64,000 bases of DNA from Actinomadura sp. WMMA1423 (GTDB taxonomy: Bacteria; Actinomycetota; Actinomycetes; Streptosporangiales; Streptosporangiaceae): contig NZ_CP041244.1 in assembly GCF_006547145.1 (NCBI RefSeq), forward strand, positions 9,238,001-9,302,000, given 5' to 3'. Shown in pieces: positions 51,670 to 59,230 of the stretch. The notes under the pieces are model-generated. The model searched no databases. It was not told the origin of the DNA and saw only the letters and a program-made list of their open reading frames with translations. How positions within the stretch are numbered: the first letter of the stretch is position 1; each line of letters opens with the position of its first letter. Made by a program: the position numbers and the translations under genes.

Positions 51670-51699
51670 CCCGGCCGGGTCGGGGTCCACCCGGCCGGG
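51670..51699. terminator. Hairpin between convergent argG and aquaporin genes
   Basis: CCCGGCCGGGT (51670-51680) and ACCCGGCCGGG (51689-51699) form a perfect 11-bp stem with an 8-base loop, ending one base before the aquaporin stop codon. It serves both convergent genes. Confidence 0.7.
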
Positions 51700-52443
51700 C
51701 TAGGGGGTCTCCTCCTCGACGGGCGGGAGGGGGGTCTCCTTCTCCGGCGGCCCGACGAAGCTGTGCAGCGCCGCGGCGACCACGGCCCCCACCAGCGGGG
51801 CGACGATGAACAGCCACACCTGCGACAGGGCCGTCCCGCCCACGACCACGGCGGGGCCGAGGCTGCGGGCCGGGTTGACCGAGGTCCCCGTGATCGGGAT
51901 GCCGACGAGGTGGACGGTCGAGAGGGCGAGGCCGATGCCCACCCCGGCGACGGACGGGATGGCCGCCGTGCTCGTCATGGACAGCACGATGAACACGAAC
52001 AGCGCGGTCAGCACGACCTCCGTGAGGAACGCGCCGCCCATGTCGATGCGGATGAGGCTGGCGGCGCCCCACCCGTCCGCGCCGAGGCCGGTCACGGAGC
52101 GGTCGTAGAGCGGTGAGGCCGAGAAGGTCGCCCAGAGCAGCAGCGCGCCCAGGATGCCGCCGGCGAACTGGGCGATCCAGTAGCCGACGGCGTCCATCGG
52201 CTGGATCCGGCGGGCGAGCAGCACGCCCAGCGTGACGGCCGGGTTGACGTGGCACCCGGAGATCGGCCCGATCGCGTAGACGAGGACCAGGAGCACCAGG
52301 CCGAAGGCGAGCGCCGTCGCGACGACGCCCGCCGACAGGCTCCGGCCGGCGACGCCGAACCCGAACGACAGGGTCGCCACGCCCACCGCGAAGTAGACCA
52401 GGAGCAGCGTGCCGACGAGCTCCGCCGCGATCCTCCGGAACAC
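51700..52443 (-). CDS. Aquaporin (MIP family, AqpZ-like)
   Basis: 247 residues, six membrane helices and the two half-helices with NPA motifs: GCHVNPAVTLGVLL (about 64-77) and GTSVNPARSLGPAVV (about 186-200). The Arg after the second NPA and the small residues nearby suggest a water-selective AqpZ-type channel rather than a glycerol facilitator. GTG 52443 follows GGGGAAGGGGAGACC. The C-terminal tail is Pro/Glu-rich. Confidence 0.9.
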   Translation of the reverse strand: MFRRIAAELVGTLLLVYFAVGVATLSFGFGVAGRSLSAGVVATALAFGLVLLVLVYAIGPISGCHVNPAVTLGVLLARRIQPMDAVGYWIAQFAGGILGALLLWATFSASPLYDRSVTGLGADGWGAASLIRIDMGGAFLTEVVLTALFVFIVLSMTSTAAIPSVAGVGIGLALSTVHLVGIPITGTSVNPARSLGPAVVVGGTALSQVWLFIVAPLVGAVVAAALHSFVGPPEKETPLPPVEEETP

Positions 52444-52553
52444 GGTCTCCCCTTCCCCCGAGGTCTGATGCCGTCGACCTACCCCCGGGGGCGCTGAAGA
52501 TCGTCTCGCGGTGGTCGCCGTGACCCAGAAATGGGGGCCGCTTGGGGAACGGA

Positions 52554-53108
52554 TCAGGCGTGCTGCGCCAGTCTCGTCCAGCCCTCGTCCCACAGGTCCT
52601 GGCGGCGGCGGTCGCAGCGGCGGCGGACGAGGAGGTAGACGGCCAGCAGGGGGACCCCGGCCGTGGCGGCGGCCGCCGCGGCGGCCACGGCGGTGGTGGC
52701 GACGGTGGCGGCGTGGGTCTGCGGACGCTGGACCGGGTTGCCCGCGGCGTCCACCCAGATGCGCTGCCCCATGCCCGACCGGACGGACTTGTCGGCCGGG
52801 ACCACGGTGGTCCGCGTCCGGCCGTCCACGGACGTCCAGGCCAGCTCGGCGTAGGTGTGGTGCACACCGGGCCCGCCCTGGGAGTCGGTATGGATGATCT
52901 GTGCCGTGATGCGGTGGACGTTCTGGTGCTCGGCCCGGACGCCGCTGCGGTAGGCGTCGGCGGCCAGGAGCACGCACGCGGGCGGGGCGAGCACCGTGAA
53001 CAGCAGTGCGGCGACGACGCCGACCGCCCGCTGGCGGCGGTCGACCCCCCGTCGCAGCTCGTTGTGGTCGAAGCCGAAACGGCGGCGAACCCGTCCAAGC
53101 CTTTTCAT
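52554..53108 (-). CDS. Two-helix membrane protein of the Rv1733c type
   Basis: 184 residues: basic start M-K-R-L-G-R-V-R-R-R, first membrane helix about 32-55 (VGVVAALLFTVLAPPACVLLAA), an outside domain with HHTYAELAWTSVDGRTRTTVVP and GQRIWVDAAGNPV, second helix about 135-165, and a basic C-terminus. This is the topology and motif set of Rv1733c, a DosR-regulon protein of Mycobacterium tuberculosis. ATG 53108 follows AAGGAGGAGG. Divergent from a universal stress gene, another family typical of hypoxia regulons. Confidence 0.75.
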   Translation of the reverse strand: MKRLGRVRRRFGFDHNELRRGVDRRQRAVGVVAALLFTVLAPPACVLLAADAYRSGVRAEHQNVHRITAQIIHTDSQGGPGVHHTYAELAWTSVDGRTRTTVVPADKSVRSGMGQRIWVDAAGNPVQRPQTHAATVATTAVAAAAAAATAGVPLLAVYLLVRRRCDRRRQDLWDEGWTRLAQHA

Positions 53109-53136
53109 TTCCTCCTCCTTCGCCCGTGACAGTAAT

Positions 53137-53150
53137 CGCTCCCGGGAGCG
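53137..53150. promoter_or_regulatory. 14-bp perfect palindrome between the Rv1733c-like and Usp genes
   Basis: CGCTCCCGGGAGCG is a perfect palindrome 29 bases upstream of the Rv1733c-like start in the divergent promoter region. It could be an operator; it does not match the DosR consensus. Confidence 0.35.
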
Positions 53151-53309
53151 GTCGGGCACGCGCCTTTCCAGGTGTGCATGGTGGGGCTTTTGGGGCGGGA
53201 TAAGGCGGTGCTCCCATGGTGTGCGCGATGGTGCTCTTCAGGTGGGTAGGAGCGAGCTCTTCAGGTGAGCGCGGTCGAGCGCGCACACTGGCAGGAGGAG
53301 GGCAGGCAC

Positions 53310-54161
53310 ATGGAGGGCGCGCAAAGGAACGAGCAGGCGCACGTCCTGTTCGGTTACGACGGGACGGCGGAGAACGACACGGCGCTGCGCTGGGCGATCG
53401 AGGAGGCCCGGTTGCGCGGCATCGACCTGGTGATGTGCCACTGCTGGCACTGGCCCTACCCGGAGGGCCACGAGGACCCGCGCGCCGAGGCGGTCATGAT
53501 GCGGGCGGGGGAGAACCTGCTCGAGCGCGGCAAGCGGCGGGCCCGCGAGCTGGGGGCGACCGGCACGGTTCACGGCCGGCTGCTGCGCGGCCCGGCCCGG
53601 CAGGCGCTGCTGCGCGAGTCCCGTGAGGCGGAGCTGACCGTGATCGGTGCGCCGGAGCGGCTGGAGGAGGGCGCGGGCGTGCTGGACCTCGCGGCGGGCG
53701 CGTCCCGCCCCGTGGTCGTCGTCAAGGACGGGGAGGGCCCGCGCCGGGTCGTGGCGGGCGCCGACGGGTCGGCGTGGTGCGACGAGGCGCTGGGCTTCGC
53801 CGCCGCCGAGGCGGCGCTGCGCGGCTGGGAGCTGCGCGTGCTGTACGCGTGCTGGGAGCCCGCCGCGGTCGACGCGGCCGAGCTCGCGCTGTTCCACGAC
53901 AGGGAGCTGCTGGAGAAGACCCGCACCGCGGAGCTGGAGGCGGCCGTCGCGCCGTGGCGCGAGCGGTACCCGGAGCTCGACATCCGGGTCTCGCTGCTGC
54001 TGGAGCCGCCCATGCGGGCGCTGTTCGACGCCGCGGACGAGGCCGGGCTGCTGGTGCTGGGCGACCGCGGCGCCGGGCTCGCCCCGCTCGGCTCGACCAG
54101 CACGGCGATCCTCCGGGAGGCCCGCCGGGCCGTCGCGATCGTCCCCGCGCGGCACGACTGA
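53310..54161 (+). CDS. Universal stress protein, tandem Usp domains
   Basis: 283 residues with two Usp modules (about 8-138 and 146-280). Each ends in the nucleotide-loop pattern: VIGAPERLEEGAGVLDLAAGASRPVVVV (in parts) and VLGDRGAGLAPLGSTSTAILREA, the second matching the G-2x-G-9x-G-S/T ATP-binding signature. Tandem Usp proteins in actinobacteria are induced by hypoxia or stationary phase. ATG 53310 follows GGAGGAGGGCAGG; a GTG at 53265 is in frame but lacks a site. Divergent from the Rv1733c-like gene. Confidence 0.88.
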   Translation: MEGAQRNEQAHVLFGYDGTAENDTALRWAIEEARLRGIDLVMCHCWHWPYPEGHEDPRAEAVMMRAGENLLERGKRRARELGATGTVHGRLLRGPARQALLRESREAELTVIGAPERLEEGAGVLDLAAGASRPVVVVKDGEGPRRVVAGADGSAWCDEALGFAAAEAALRGWELRVLYACWEPAAVDAAELALFHDRELLEKTRTAELEAAVAPWRERYPELDIRVSLLLEPPMRALFDAADEAGLLVLGDRGAGLAPLGSTSTAILREARRAVAIVPARHD

Positions 54162-54175
54162 GCCCCGGCCCCGCG

Positions 54176-54766
54176 TCAGCGGTCGGCGACGAGGGCCTCG
54201 GTCGCGTGCAGGGCGGGGTCGGCCGGCAGGTCGGGGTCGAGGATCAGCTGGAGCATCAGGCCGTCCAGCACGGCGGTGAAGAGCATGGCGGTGCCCTCGC
54301 GGCGCTCGGCGGGCCAGCCGGGGCGCAGGTGCTCCAGCCGCCCGGCGACGCGGGCCCGCACGTCCCGCGCCCAGTCCCGCCGCTCGGCGCCCATCCGCGG
54401 GTCGCGCAGCGCCCGGACCAGCAGTTCGGCGGCGAGCCTGAGGTTGCGCTCCCCGGCCAGCATGGCGAGGACGCGCTCGCGCAGCACCCGCAGCGCGGCG
54501 GCCGCGTCCGGCGCCGCGACCAGCGCGTCCACCACCGGATCGATGATCGTTTCGCTGGCCCGCTGCGCGACGGCGACGTGCAGGCCCGGCAGCCCGTTGA
54601 AGTAGTGGTGGAGCAGGCCCGGCCGGATCCGGGCCCGGTCGGCCACGGCCCGGGCCGTGAGCGCGGCCCAGCCGCCCTCGGCCAGCAGATCGAGACCGAT
54701 CCCCACGAGCTGCTCCCGGCGTGCCAGGCCTCGGGGGGTCGACGCGCGGGGCTCCTCATGGGTCAT
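54176..54766 (-). CDS. TetR/AcrR family transcriptional regulator
   Basis: 196 residues. HTH at about 15-60: REQLVGIGLDLLAEGGWAALTARAVADRARIRPGLLHHYFNGLPGLHVAV (in parts). The C-terminal domain is Arg/Leu-rich and helical. ATG 54766 is preferred over the adjacent GTG. A 13-bp perfect palindrome lies 22 bases upstream, and the divergent gene encodes a HAD phosphatase, its possible target. Confidence 0.87.
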   Translation of the reverse strand: MTHEEPRASTPRGLARREQLVGIGLDLLAEGGWAALTARAVADRARIRPGLLHHYFNGLPGLHVAVAQRASETIIDPVVDALVAAPDAAAALRVLRERVLAMLAGERNLRLAAELLVRALRDPRMGAERRDWARDVRARVAGRLEHLRPGWPAERREGTAMLFTAVLDGLMLQLILDPDLPADPALHATEALVADR

Positions 54767-54787
54767 CACGCCACGCTATCCCAACGC

Positions 54788-54800
54788 TTGCACCGTGCAA
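54788..54800. promoter_or_regulatory. TetR operator
   Basis: TTGCAC-C-GTGCAA is a perfect 6-1-6 palindrome of a form common for TetR-family regulators, 22 bases upstream of the TetR start and 60 bases upstream of the divergent HAD gene. Confidence 0.65.
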
Positions 54801-54859
54801 CCGATCGAGATCGGCGCGGGCCCCGGTTCCCCGAGGGCTGACGGGGTAGGGGCGGCTGC

Positions 54860-55519
54860 ATGATCGATGCGGTGCTCTTCGACGTCGACGGCACATTGGT
54901 CGACACCAACTACCTGCACGCCACGACGTGGTGGCAGGCTTTCCTCCAGCACGGGCACACCGTTCCCATGGCGGACGTGCACCGGGCGATCGGCATGGGC
55001 TCGGACAAGCTGCTCGACCACCTGCTGCCGGGCGACCGGGACCGGGACGCCGACGACGGCATCCGCACCGCGCACACGGCCCTGTACGCGCAGTACTGGT
55101 CGCGGGTGCGGGCGTTCGACGGCGCCGCCGACCTGCTGCGGGCCTGCTCCGGGAAGGGGAGCCGCGTCGTGCTCGCCAGCTCCGCCGCCACCCCCGAGCT
55201 GAAGGCGCTGCGGGCGGCGCTGGACGCCGACGACGCGATCGACGAGGCCACCTCCGGCTCGGAGGTGGACGCGACCAAGCCCGCGCCCGACCTCGTCCAG
55301 CTCGCCCTGGAACGGGCCGGTGTGCCCGCGGACAGGGCCGTGTTCGTCGGCGACACCCGCTGGGACGTCGAGGCCGCCCAGCGCGCGGGGATGCCGTGCG
55401 TGGGCGTGCTCACCGGCGGGTGGAGCCGCGCCGAGCTGGAGGAGGCGGGCGCGGCGGCCGTCTACGACGACCCCCGCGCCCTCCTGGACGACCTGGACGG
55501 CAGCCCGCTCGCGCCCTGA
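54860..55519 (+). CDS. HAD superfamily phosphatase (phosphoglycolate/beta-phosphoglucomutase type)
   Basis: 219 residues. Motif I FDVDGTLVDTN (Asp8 and Asp10), motif II VVLASSAA, motif III with Lys in DATKPAPDL and motif IV VFVGDTRWDVEAA are complete. The helical cap (about 15-85) sits between motifs I and II, as in PGP-like and PGMB-like enzymes. Substrate unknown. ATG 54860. Confidence 0.88.
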   Translation: MIDAVLFDVDGTLVDTNYLHATTWWQAFLQHGHTVPMADVHRAIGMGSDKLLDHLLPGDRDRDADDGIRTAHTALYAQYWSRVRAFDGAADLLRACSGKGSRVVLASSAATPELKALRAALDADDAIDEATSGSEVDATKPAPDLVQLALERAGVPADRAVFVGDTRWDVEAAQRAGMPCVGVLTGGWSRAELEEAGAAAVYDDPRALLDDLDGSPLAP

Positions 55520-55531
55520 TCCGAGCGGGCG

Positions 55532-56563
55532 CTAGGACTTGCGGTCGCGCTCGGCGGCGAGCTGGAGCGCCACGTCGATGATCATGTCCTCCTGGCCGCC
55601 CACGTAGCCGGCCTCGCCGACCTTCTGCAGGATCTCGTGGGCCGGGACGCCGTAGCGCTCGGCGGCCCGCTCGGCGTGCAGCAGGAAGCTGGAGTACACG
55701 CCCGCGTACCCCTGCGTGATCGCGCCGCGGTCGGCGAACGGGAGCCGGTGCAGGAACGGCTTCACCACGTCGTCGGCCGCCGCCATCGCGCCCTGCACGT
55801 CCACGCCGGTCGGGACGCCGAGCCGCTCGAACGTCGCGACCAGCACCTCGGTGGGGGAGTTGCCCGCCCCCGCGCCGAGCGCGCACAGCGCCCCGTCGAT
55901 CTGCCGGGCGCCGTTCTGCTGCGCCAGGACGGAGTTGGCGACGCCGAGCGAGAGGTTCTGGTGGCCGTGGAAGCCGACCTGCGCCTCGTGCCCGATCTCC
56001 TTGACCAGCGCGCTGATCCGCTCCTGCGCCTCGCCGAGGACGAGGGCGCCGGCCGAGTCGACGACGTAGACGCACTGCGCGCCGCCGTCCACCATGATCC
56101 GGGCCTGCCGCGCCAGCTCCTGCGGGCCCACCCGGTGCGACAGCATGAGGAACCCGACGGTCTCCATGCCGAGGTCGCGCGCGGCGGCGAAGTGCTGCAG
56201 CGACACGTCCGCCTCGGTGCAGTGCGTCGCGACCCGGGCGACGGACGCGCCCGCGTCGTGCGCCATCCTCAGGTCGTTGACGGTGCCGAGGCCCGGCAGC
56301 AGGAGCACGGCGATCTTGGCCCGGGTCGCCTCGTCCACGGCGGCGGCGACGAGCTTGACGTCGTCCTCCAGCGAGAAGCCGTAGTTGAAGGACGACCCGC
56401 CTAGGCCGTCGCCGTGGGTGACCTCGATGACCTCGACCCCGGCGTCGTCCAGGGCGTGCACGACGCCGCGGACCTGCTCCTCGGTGAAGCGGTGCGCCAT
56501 CGCGTGGCTGCCGTCCCGCAGCGTGGAGTCGGTGATCCGGATCTTCTCGGTGACGTCGCTCAT
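55532..56563 (-). CDS. 4-hydroxy-2-oxovalerate aldolase
   Basis: 343 residues; last step of the meta-cleavage lower pathway, splitting 4-hydroxy-2-oxoacids to pyruvate and an aldehyde passed to the partner dehydrogenase. Signatures: ITDSTLRDGSHAMAHRFT (start; metal site Asp in TLRDG), HGDGLGGSSFNYG, and GFHGHQNLSLGVANS with the metal-binding His-x-His. ATG 56563 follows AGGGAGCAGG. An in-frame ATG exactly 57 bases upstream overlaps the dehydrogenase stop (ATGA) inside the duplicated element; 56563 is preferred because of the ribosome site. Confidence 0.93.
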   Translation of the reverse strand: MSDVTEKIRITDSTLRDGSHAMAHRFTEEQVRGVVHALDDAGVEVIEVTHGDGLGGSSFNYGFSLEDDVKLVAAAVDEATRAKIAVLLLPGLGTVNDLRMAHDAGASVARVATHCTEADVSLQHFAAARDLGMETVGFLMLSHRVGPQELARQARIMVDGGAQCVYVVDSAGALVLGEAQERISALVKEIGHEAQVGFHGHQNLSLGVANSVLAQQNGARQIDGALCALGAGAGNSPTEVLVATFERLGVPTGVDVQGAMAAADDVVKPFLHRLPFADRGAITQGYAGVYSSFLLHAERAAERYGVPAHEILQKVGEAGYVGGQEDMIIDVALQLAAERDRKS

Positions 56564-56617
56564 GCCTGCTCCCTGCGGGGGGGCGACCCCCCGCACCCCC
56601 CGGTTCGCTTCGCTCAT
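56561..56617 (-). repeat. 57-bp intergenic element, copy 1 (between dehydrogenase and aldolase)
   Basis: From the ATG at the dehydrogenase stop to the ATG of the aldolase, 57 bases are 53/57 identical to copy 2 (57508-57564). The centre is a perfect 9-bp GC hairpin (56574-56582 / 56587-56595). All four differences between copies would change the encoded residue if translated, so DNA or RNA, not protein, appears conserved. Confidence 0.85.
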
Positions 56618-57510
56618 TTTGAGGCCTTCCTGCGCGCGAGCTGCTCGCCCACCCGGGCTGCGGCCGCGGTCATGATGTCGAGGTTGCCTGCCCACGGCGG
56701 CAGGTGGTCGCCGTTGCCCCGGACCTCCAGGAACACCGCGACGCGGGCCATCCCGTTCCAGATGTCGCGGGGCTCGTCGAACTGCGGCTCGACGCGCAGC
56801 GTGTAGCCGGGCACGTAGGTGGCGACCTCCGCGACCATCTTCTCGATCGACTCCGCGACGGCCCGGGTGTCGGCGTCGGACGGGATCGCGCAGAACACCG
56901 TGTCCCGCATGATCATCGGTGGGTCCACCGGGTTCAGGATGATGATCGCCTTGCCCCGCCCGGCGCCGCCGACCTGCTCGATCGCGCGGGCCGTGGTCTC
57001 GGTGAACTCGTCGATGTTCGCCCGGGTGCCGGGCCCGGCCGACCGGGACGCGATCGACGCGACGATCTCCGCGTACGGCACCGGGACCACCGAGGAGACC
57101 GCGTGCACGATCGGGATCGTCGCCTGCCCGCCGCAGGTGATCATGTTGAGGTTGGGGGCGTCCGACAGCGAGTCCAGGTTCACCGGCGGGCACACGAGGG
57201 GGCCCGTCGCGGCCGGCGTCAGGTCGATCGCCGTGATCCCCGCCTCCTCGTAGCGGGGCGCGTTGGCCAGGTGCGCCTTCGCCGACGTCGCCTCGAAGAC
57301 GATGTCGGGCAGCGTGGGCTGCTTCAGCAGCCAGTCCACGCCCTCGGCCGACGCGGGGACGCCCATCTTGCGGGCGCGCTCCAGGCCGTCGGACTCGGGC
57401 ACCACCCCGACCATCGAGTGGACGTCGATCAGCTCGCTGCGCTTCAGCTTGACCAGCAGGTCGGTGCCGATGTTGCCGGGCCCGACGATCGCCGCCGTGA
57501 GCTTGCTCAT
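56614..57510 (-). CDS. Acetaldehyde dehydrogenase (acetylating)
   Basis: 298 residues. Converts the aldehyde released by the aldolase to acyl-CoA with NAD+ and CoA, in a complex with it. N-terminal NAD fold AAIVGPGNIGTDLLVKLKRS (in parts), GVVPESDGLERARKMG, and the catalytic Cys in MITCGGQATIP (about 131). ATG 57510 is preceded by AGAGAGAAGG; a 19-codon in-frame extension starting in the hydratase stop is part of the duplicated 57-bp element and is probably untranslated. The stop overlaps the upstream ATG of the aldolase frame. Confidence 0.95.
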   Translation of the reverse strand: MSKLTAAIVGPGNIGTDLLVKLKRSELIDVHSMVGVVPESDGLERARKMGVPASAEGVDWLLKQPTLPDIVFEATSAKAHLANAPRYEEAGITAIDLTPAATGPLVCPPVNLDSLSDAPNLNMITCGGQATIPIVHAVSSVVPVPYAEIVASIASRSAGPGTRANIDEFTETTARAIEQVGGAGRGKAIIILNPVDPPMIMRDTVFCAIPSDADTRAVAESIEKMVAEVATYVPGYTLRVEPQFDEPRDIWNGMARVAVFLEVRGNGDHLPPWAGNLDIMTAAAARVGEQLARRKASK

Positions 57511-57564
57511 GCCTTCTCTCTGCGAGGGGGCGACCCCCCGCGCCCCCCGGTTCGCTTCGCTCAT
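57508..57564 (-). repeat. 57-bp intergenic element, copy 2 (between hydratase and dehydrogenase)
   Basis: Second copy of the element at 56561-56617, 53/57 identical, again running from the ATG that overlaps the upstream stop (here of the hydratase) to the ATG of the next gene. The hairpin has one mismatch. Both copies end in a ribosome-binding site. Confidence 0.85.
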
Positions 57565-58358
57565 GTCAGCTCCTCCTTTCCGAACCGGGCGGTAACGGAC
57601 CCGATCCCGGCGAACGTCGCCGTCAGGGTCTCCCCGGGCGCGACCGGCACGGCCGCGGTGATCGAGCCGGGCAGCACCACGTGCCCCGCCTCCAGGCTCA
57701 CGCCGCGCTCGCCGAGGACGTTGGCCAGCCAGACCAGCGCGTTGATCGGCGATCCGAGCACGGCGCCGCCCGCGCCGGTGTCGATCAGGTCGCCGTCGCG
57801 GCGCAGCAGGCAGCCCATCAGCGACAGGTCCTGGTCGTCCAGCCGGACCGGCCGCGTGCCGAGCACGACGCCGCCGCTGGAGGCGTTGTCCGCGATCGTG
57901 TCCGGGAGGGTGATCTTCCAGTCCGCGATGCGGGAGTCGATGACCTCGAGCGCGGGCAGCACGTACTCGACGGCCGCGACGGCGTCGGCCGCGGTGGCGC
58001 CGGGCCCCGCCAGCGGGCGGCCCAGCACGAACGCGATCTCCGGTTCGATCCGGGGCTGCAGGAACCGGCCGGTGTCGATCGGGGCGCTCTCCGGCAGGAA
58101 CATCGTGTCCAGCAGGACGCCGAAGTCCGGCTGGTCCACGCCCATCTGGCGCTGCATCGCGGCCGAGGTCAGCCCGACCTTGTGGCCCTTGATCCGCGCG
58201 CCGGCGGCCTTCCACGCCTCGACCTGGGCGAGCTGGACCGCGTAGGCGTCGACCACCGACATGTCCGGATGGTCCTTCGTCAGCGGCGAGATGGGAGTGC
58301 CGGTGGCGTACGCGTCGAGCAGCGCGGCCGCGGCCTTCTCCACGGAACCCGGGTCCAT
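57561..58358 (-). CDS. 2-keto-4-pentenoate (2-oxopent-4-enoate) hydratase
   Basis: 265 residues; adds water to 2-hydroxydienoates in the meta-cleavage pathway. Family blocks: GHKVGLTSAAMQRQMGVDQPDFG (about 58-80), IEPEIAFVLGRPL with metal-binding Glu, SSGGVVLGT and GGAVLGSPINALVWLANVL. ATG 58358 follows AAAGGACGG. First gene of a three-gene operon, hydratase-dehydrogenase-aldolase, diverging from an IclR gene. Similar sets serve steroid ring (hsaEGF), biphenyl or catechol degradation; the upstream pathway is not in this window. Confidence 0.93.
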   Translation of the reverse strand: MDPGSVEKAAAALLDAYATGTPISPLTKDHPDMSVVDAYAVQLAQVEAWKAAGARIKGHKVGLTSAAMQRQMGVDQPDFGVLLDTMFLPESAPIDTGRFLQPRIEPEIAFVLGRPLAGPGATAADAVAAVEYVLPALEVIDSRIADWKITLPDTIADNASSGGVVLGTRPVRLDDQDLSLMGCLLRRDGDLIDTGAGGAVLGSPINALVWLANVLGERGVSLEAGHVVLPGSITAAVPVAPGETLTATFAGIGSVTARFGKEELT

Positions 58359-58452
58359 GGGGCCGTCCTTTCGTCGTATGGGCAGGCCGAGCCTCTCCCG
58401 CCGGGGGCACCGCGGGCAACGCGCCCGTCCCGCGTGGTGGGACACTTCTTCC

Positions 58453-59217
58453 ATGCCGACCGACCGACCCGCCCCGGCGACCCCGCCCGGCGAGGGCTTC
58501 CTGCGCCGCGTCGTCGCGGTGCTGTCGGCGTTCCGGCCGGAGGACGACGGCCTCGGCGCCGCCGAGCTGGCCCGCCGCAGCGGCCTGCCGAGGTCGACCG
58601 CGCACCGCATCGCCCTCGACCTGGTGGACGCCGGGCTGCTGGAGCGCCGGGGCACGCGGGTGCGGCTCGGGCTGCGGCTCTTCGAGATCGGGCAGCGGGT
58701 GCCGCGCCAGCGCGTGCTCCGGGACGCCGCCGTCCCGTACATGTCGGACCTGCGGGAGGCCACCCGGCAGACCGTCCATCTCGCGGTGCTGGAAGGCCGC
58801 GAGGTCGTCTACGTGGAGATCCTCGGCTCCCCCGGCGCTCCGCGGCTCCCCTCGCAGGTGGGCGGGCGGCTGCCCGCGCACGTGACCGGGGTCGGCAAGG
58901 CGATCCTCGCGTTCTCCCCGCCGGAGGCGGTGAAGCGGGTCCTGGAGTCCGATCTGGTCAAGGCCAGCGAGCGCAGCGTGACCGCGCCGGGGCTGCTCGC
59001 CCGGGAGCTGGAGGCGATCCGGCGCGAGGGCGTCGCCTACGACCGGGAGGAGTCGGGCCGCGGGATCGTCTGCGCCGCCAGCCCCGTCCTCGGCCCGGAC
59101 GGCCTCGCCCTCGGCGCCCTCTCGGTGTCGGGCTGGGCGACCCGGATGCGGCTCGCCGCGGTCGCCCCCGCCGTCCACACCGCCGCGCTCACCCTGTCGC
59201 GCACCCTCGGCGGCTAG
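58453..59217 (+). CDS. IclR family transcriptional regulator
   Basis: 254 residues. Winged HTH (about 12-65: GLGAAELARRSGLPRSTAHRIALDLVDAGLLER) and the C-terminal effector domain with RQTVHLAVLEGREVVYVEIL and GVAYDREESGRGIVCAASPVLG. IclR proteins often control aromatic catabolism; this one is divergent from the hydratase operon and is its likely regulator, the shared 94-base gap being GC-rich without an obvious palindrome. ATG 58453. Confidence 0.92.
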   Translation: MPTDRPAPATPPGEGFLRRVVAVLSAFRPEDDGLGAAELARRSGLPRSTAHRIALDLVDAGLLERRGTRVRLGLRLFEIGQRVPRQRVLRDAAVPYMSDLREATRQTVHLAVLEGREVVYVEILGSPGAPRLPSQVGGRLPAHVTGVGKAILAFSPPEAVKRVLESDLVKASERSVTAPGLLARELEAIRREGVAYDREESGRGIVCAASPVLGPDGLALGALSVSGWATRMRLAAVAPAVHTAALTLSRTLGG

Positions 59218-59230
59218 CCGCGCCGAGCGG

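Noticed and set aside
53160..53309. DosR box before the Usp gene (GGGGCTTTTGGGGC)
   Set aside because: It is a direct, not inverted, repeat and lacks the GTCCC half of the consensus.
56564..56617. 19-residue N-terminal leader on the aldolase (and the same on the dehydrogenase)
   Set aside because: Ribosome sites precede the inner ATGs and the leader differs by four amino acids with only four base changes, arguing against protein-level conservation.
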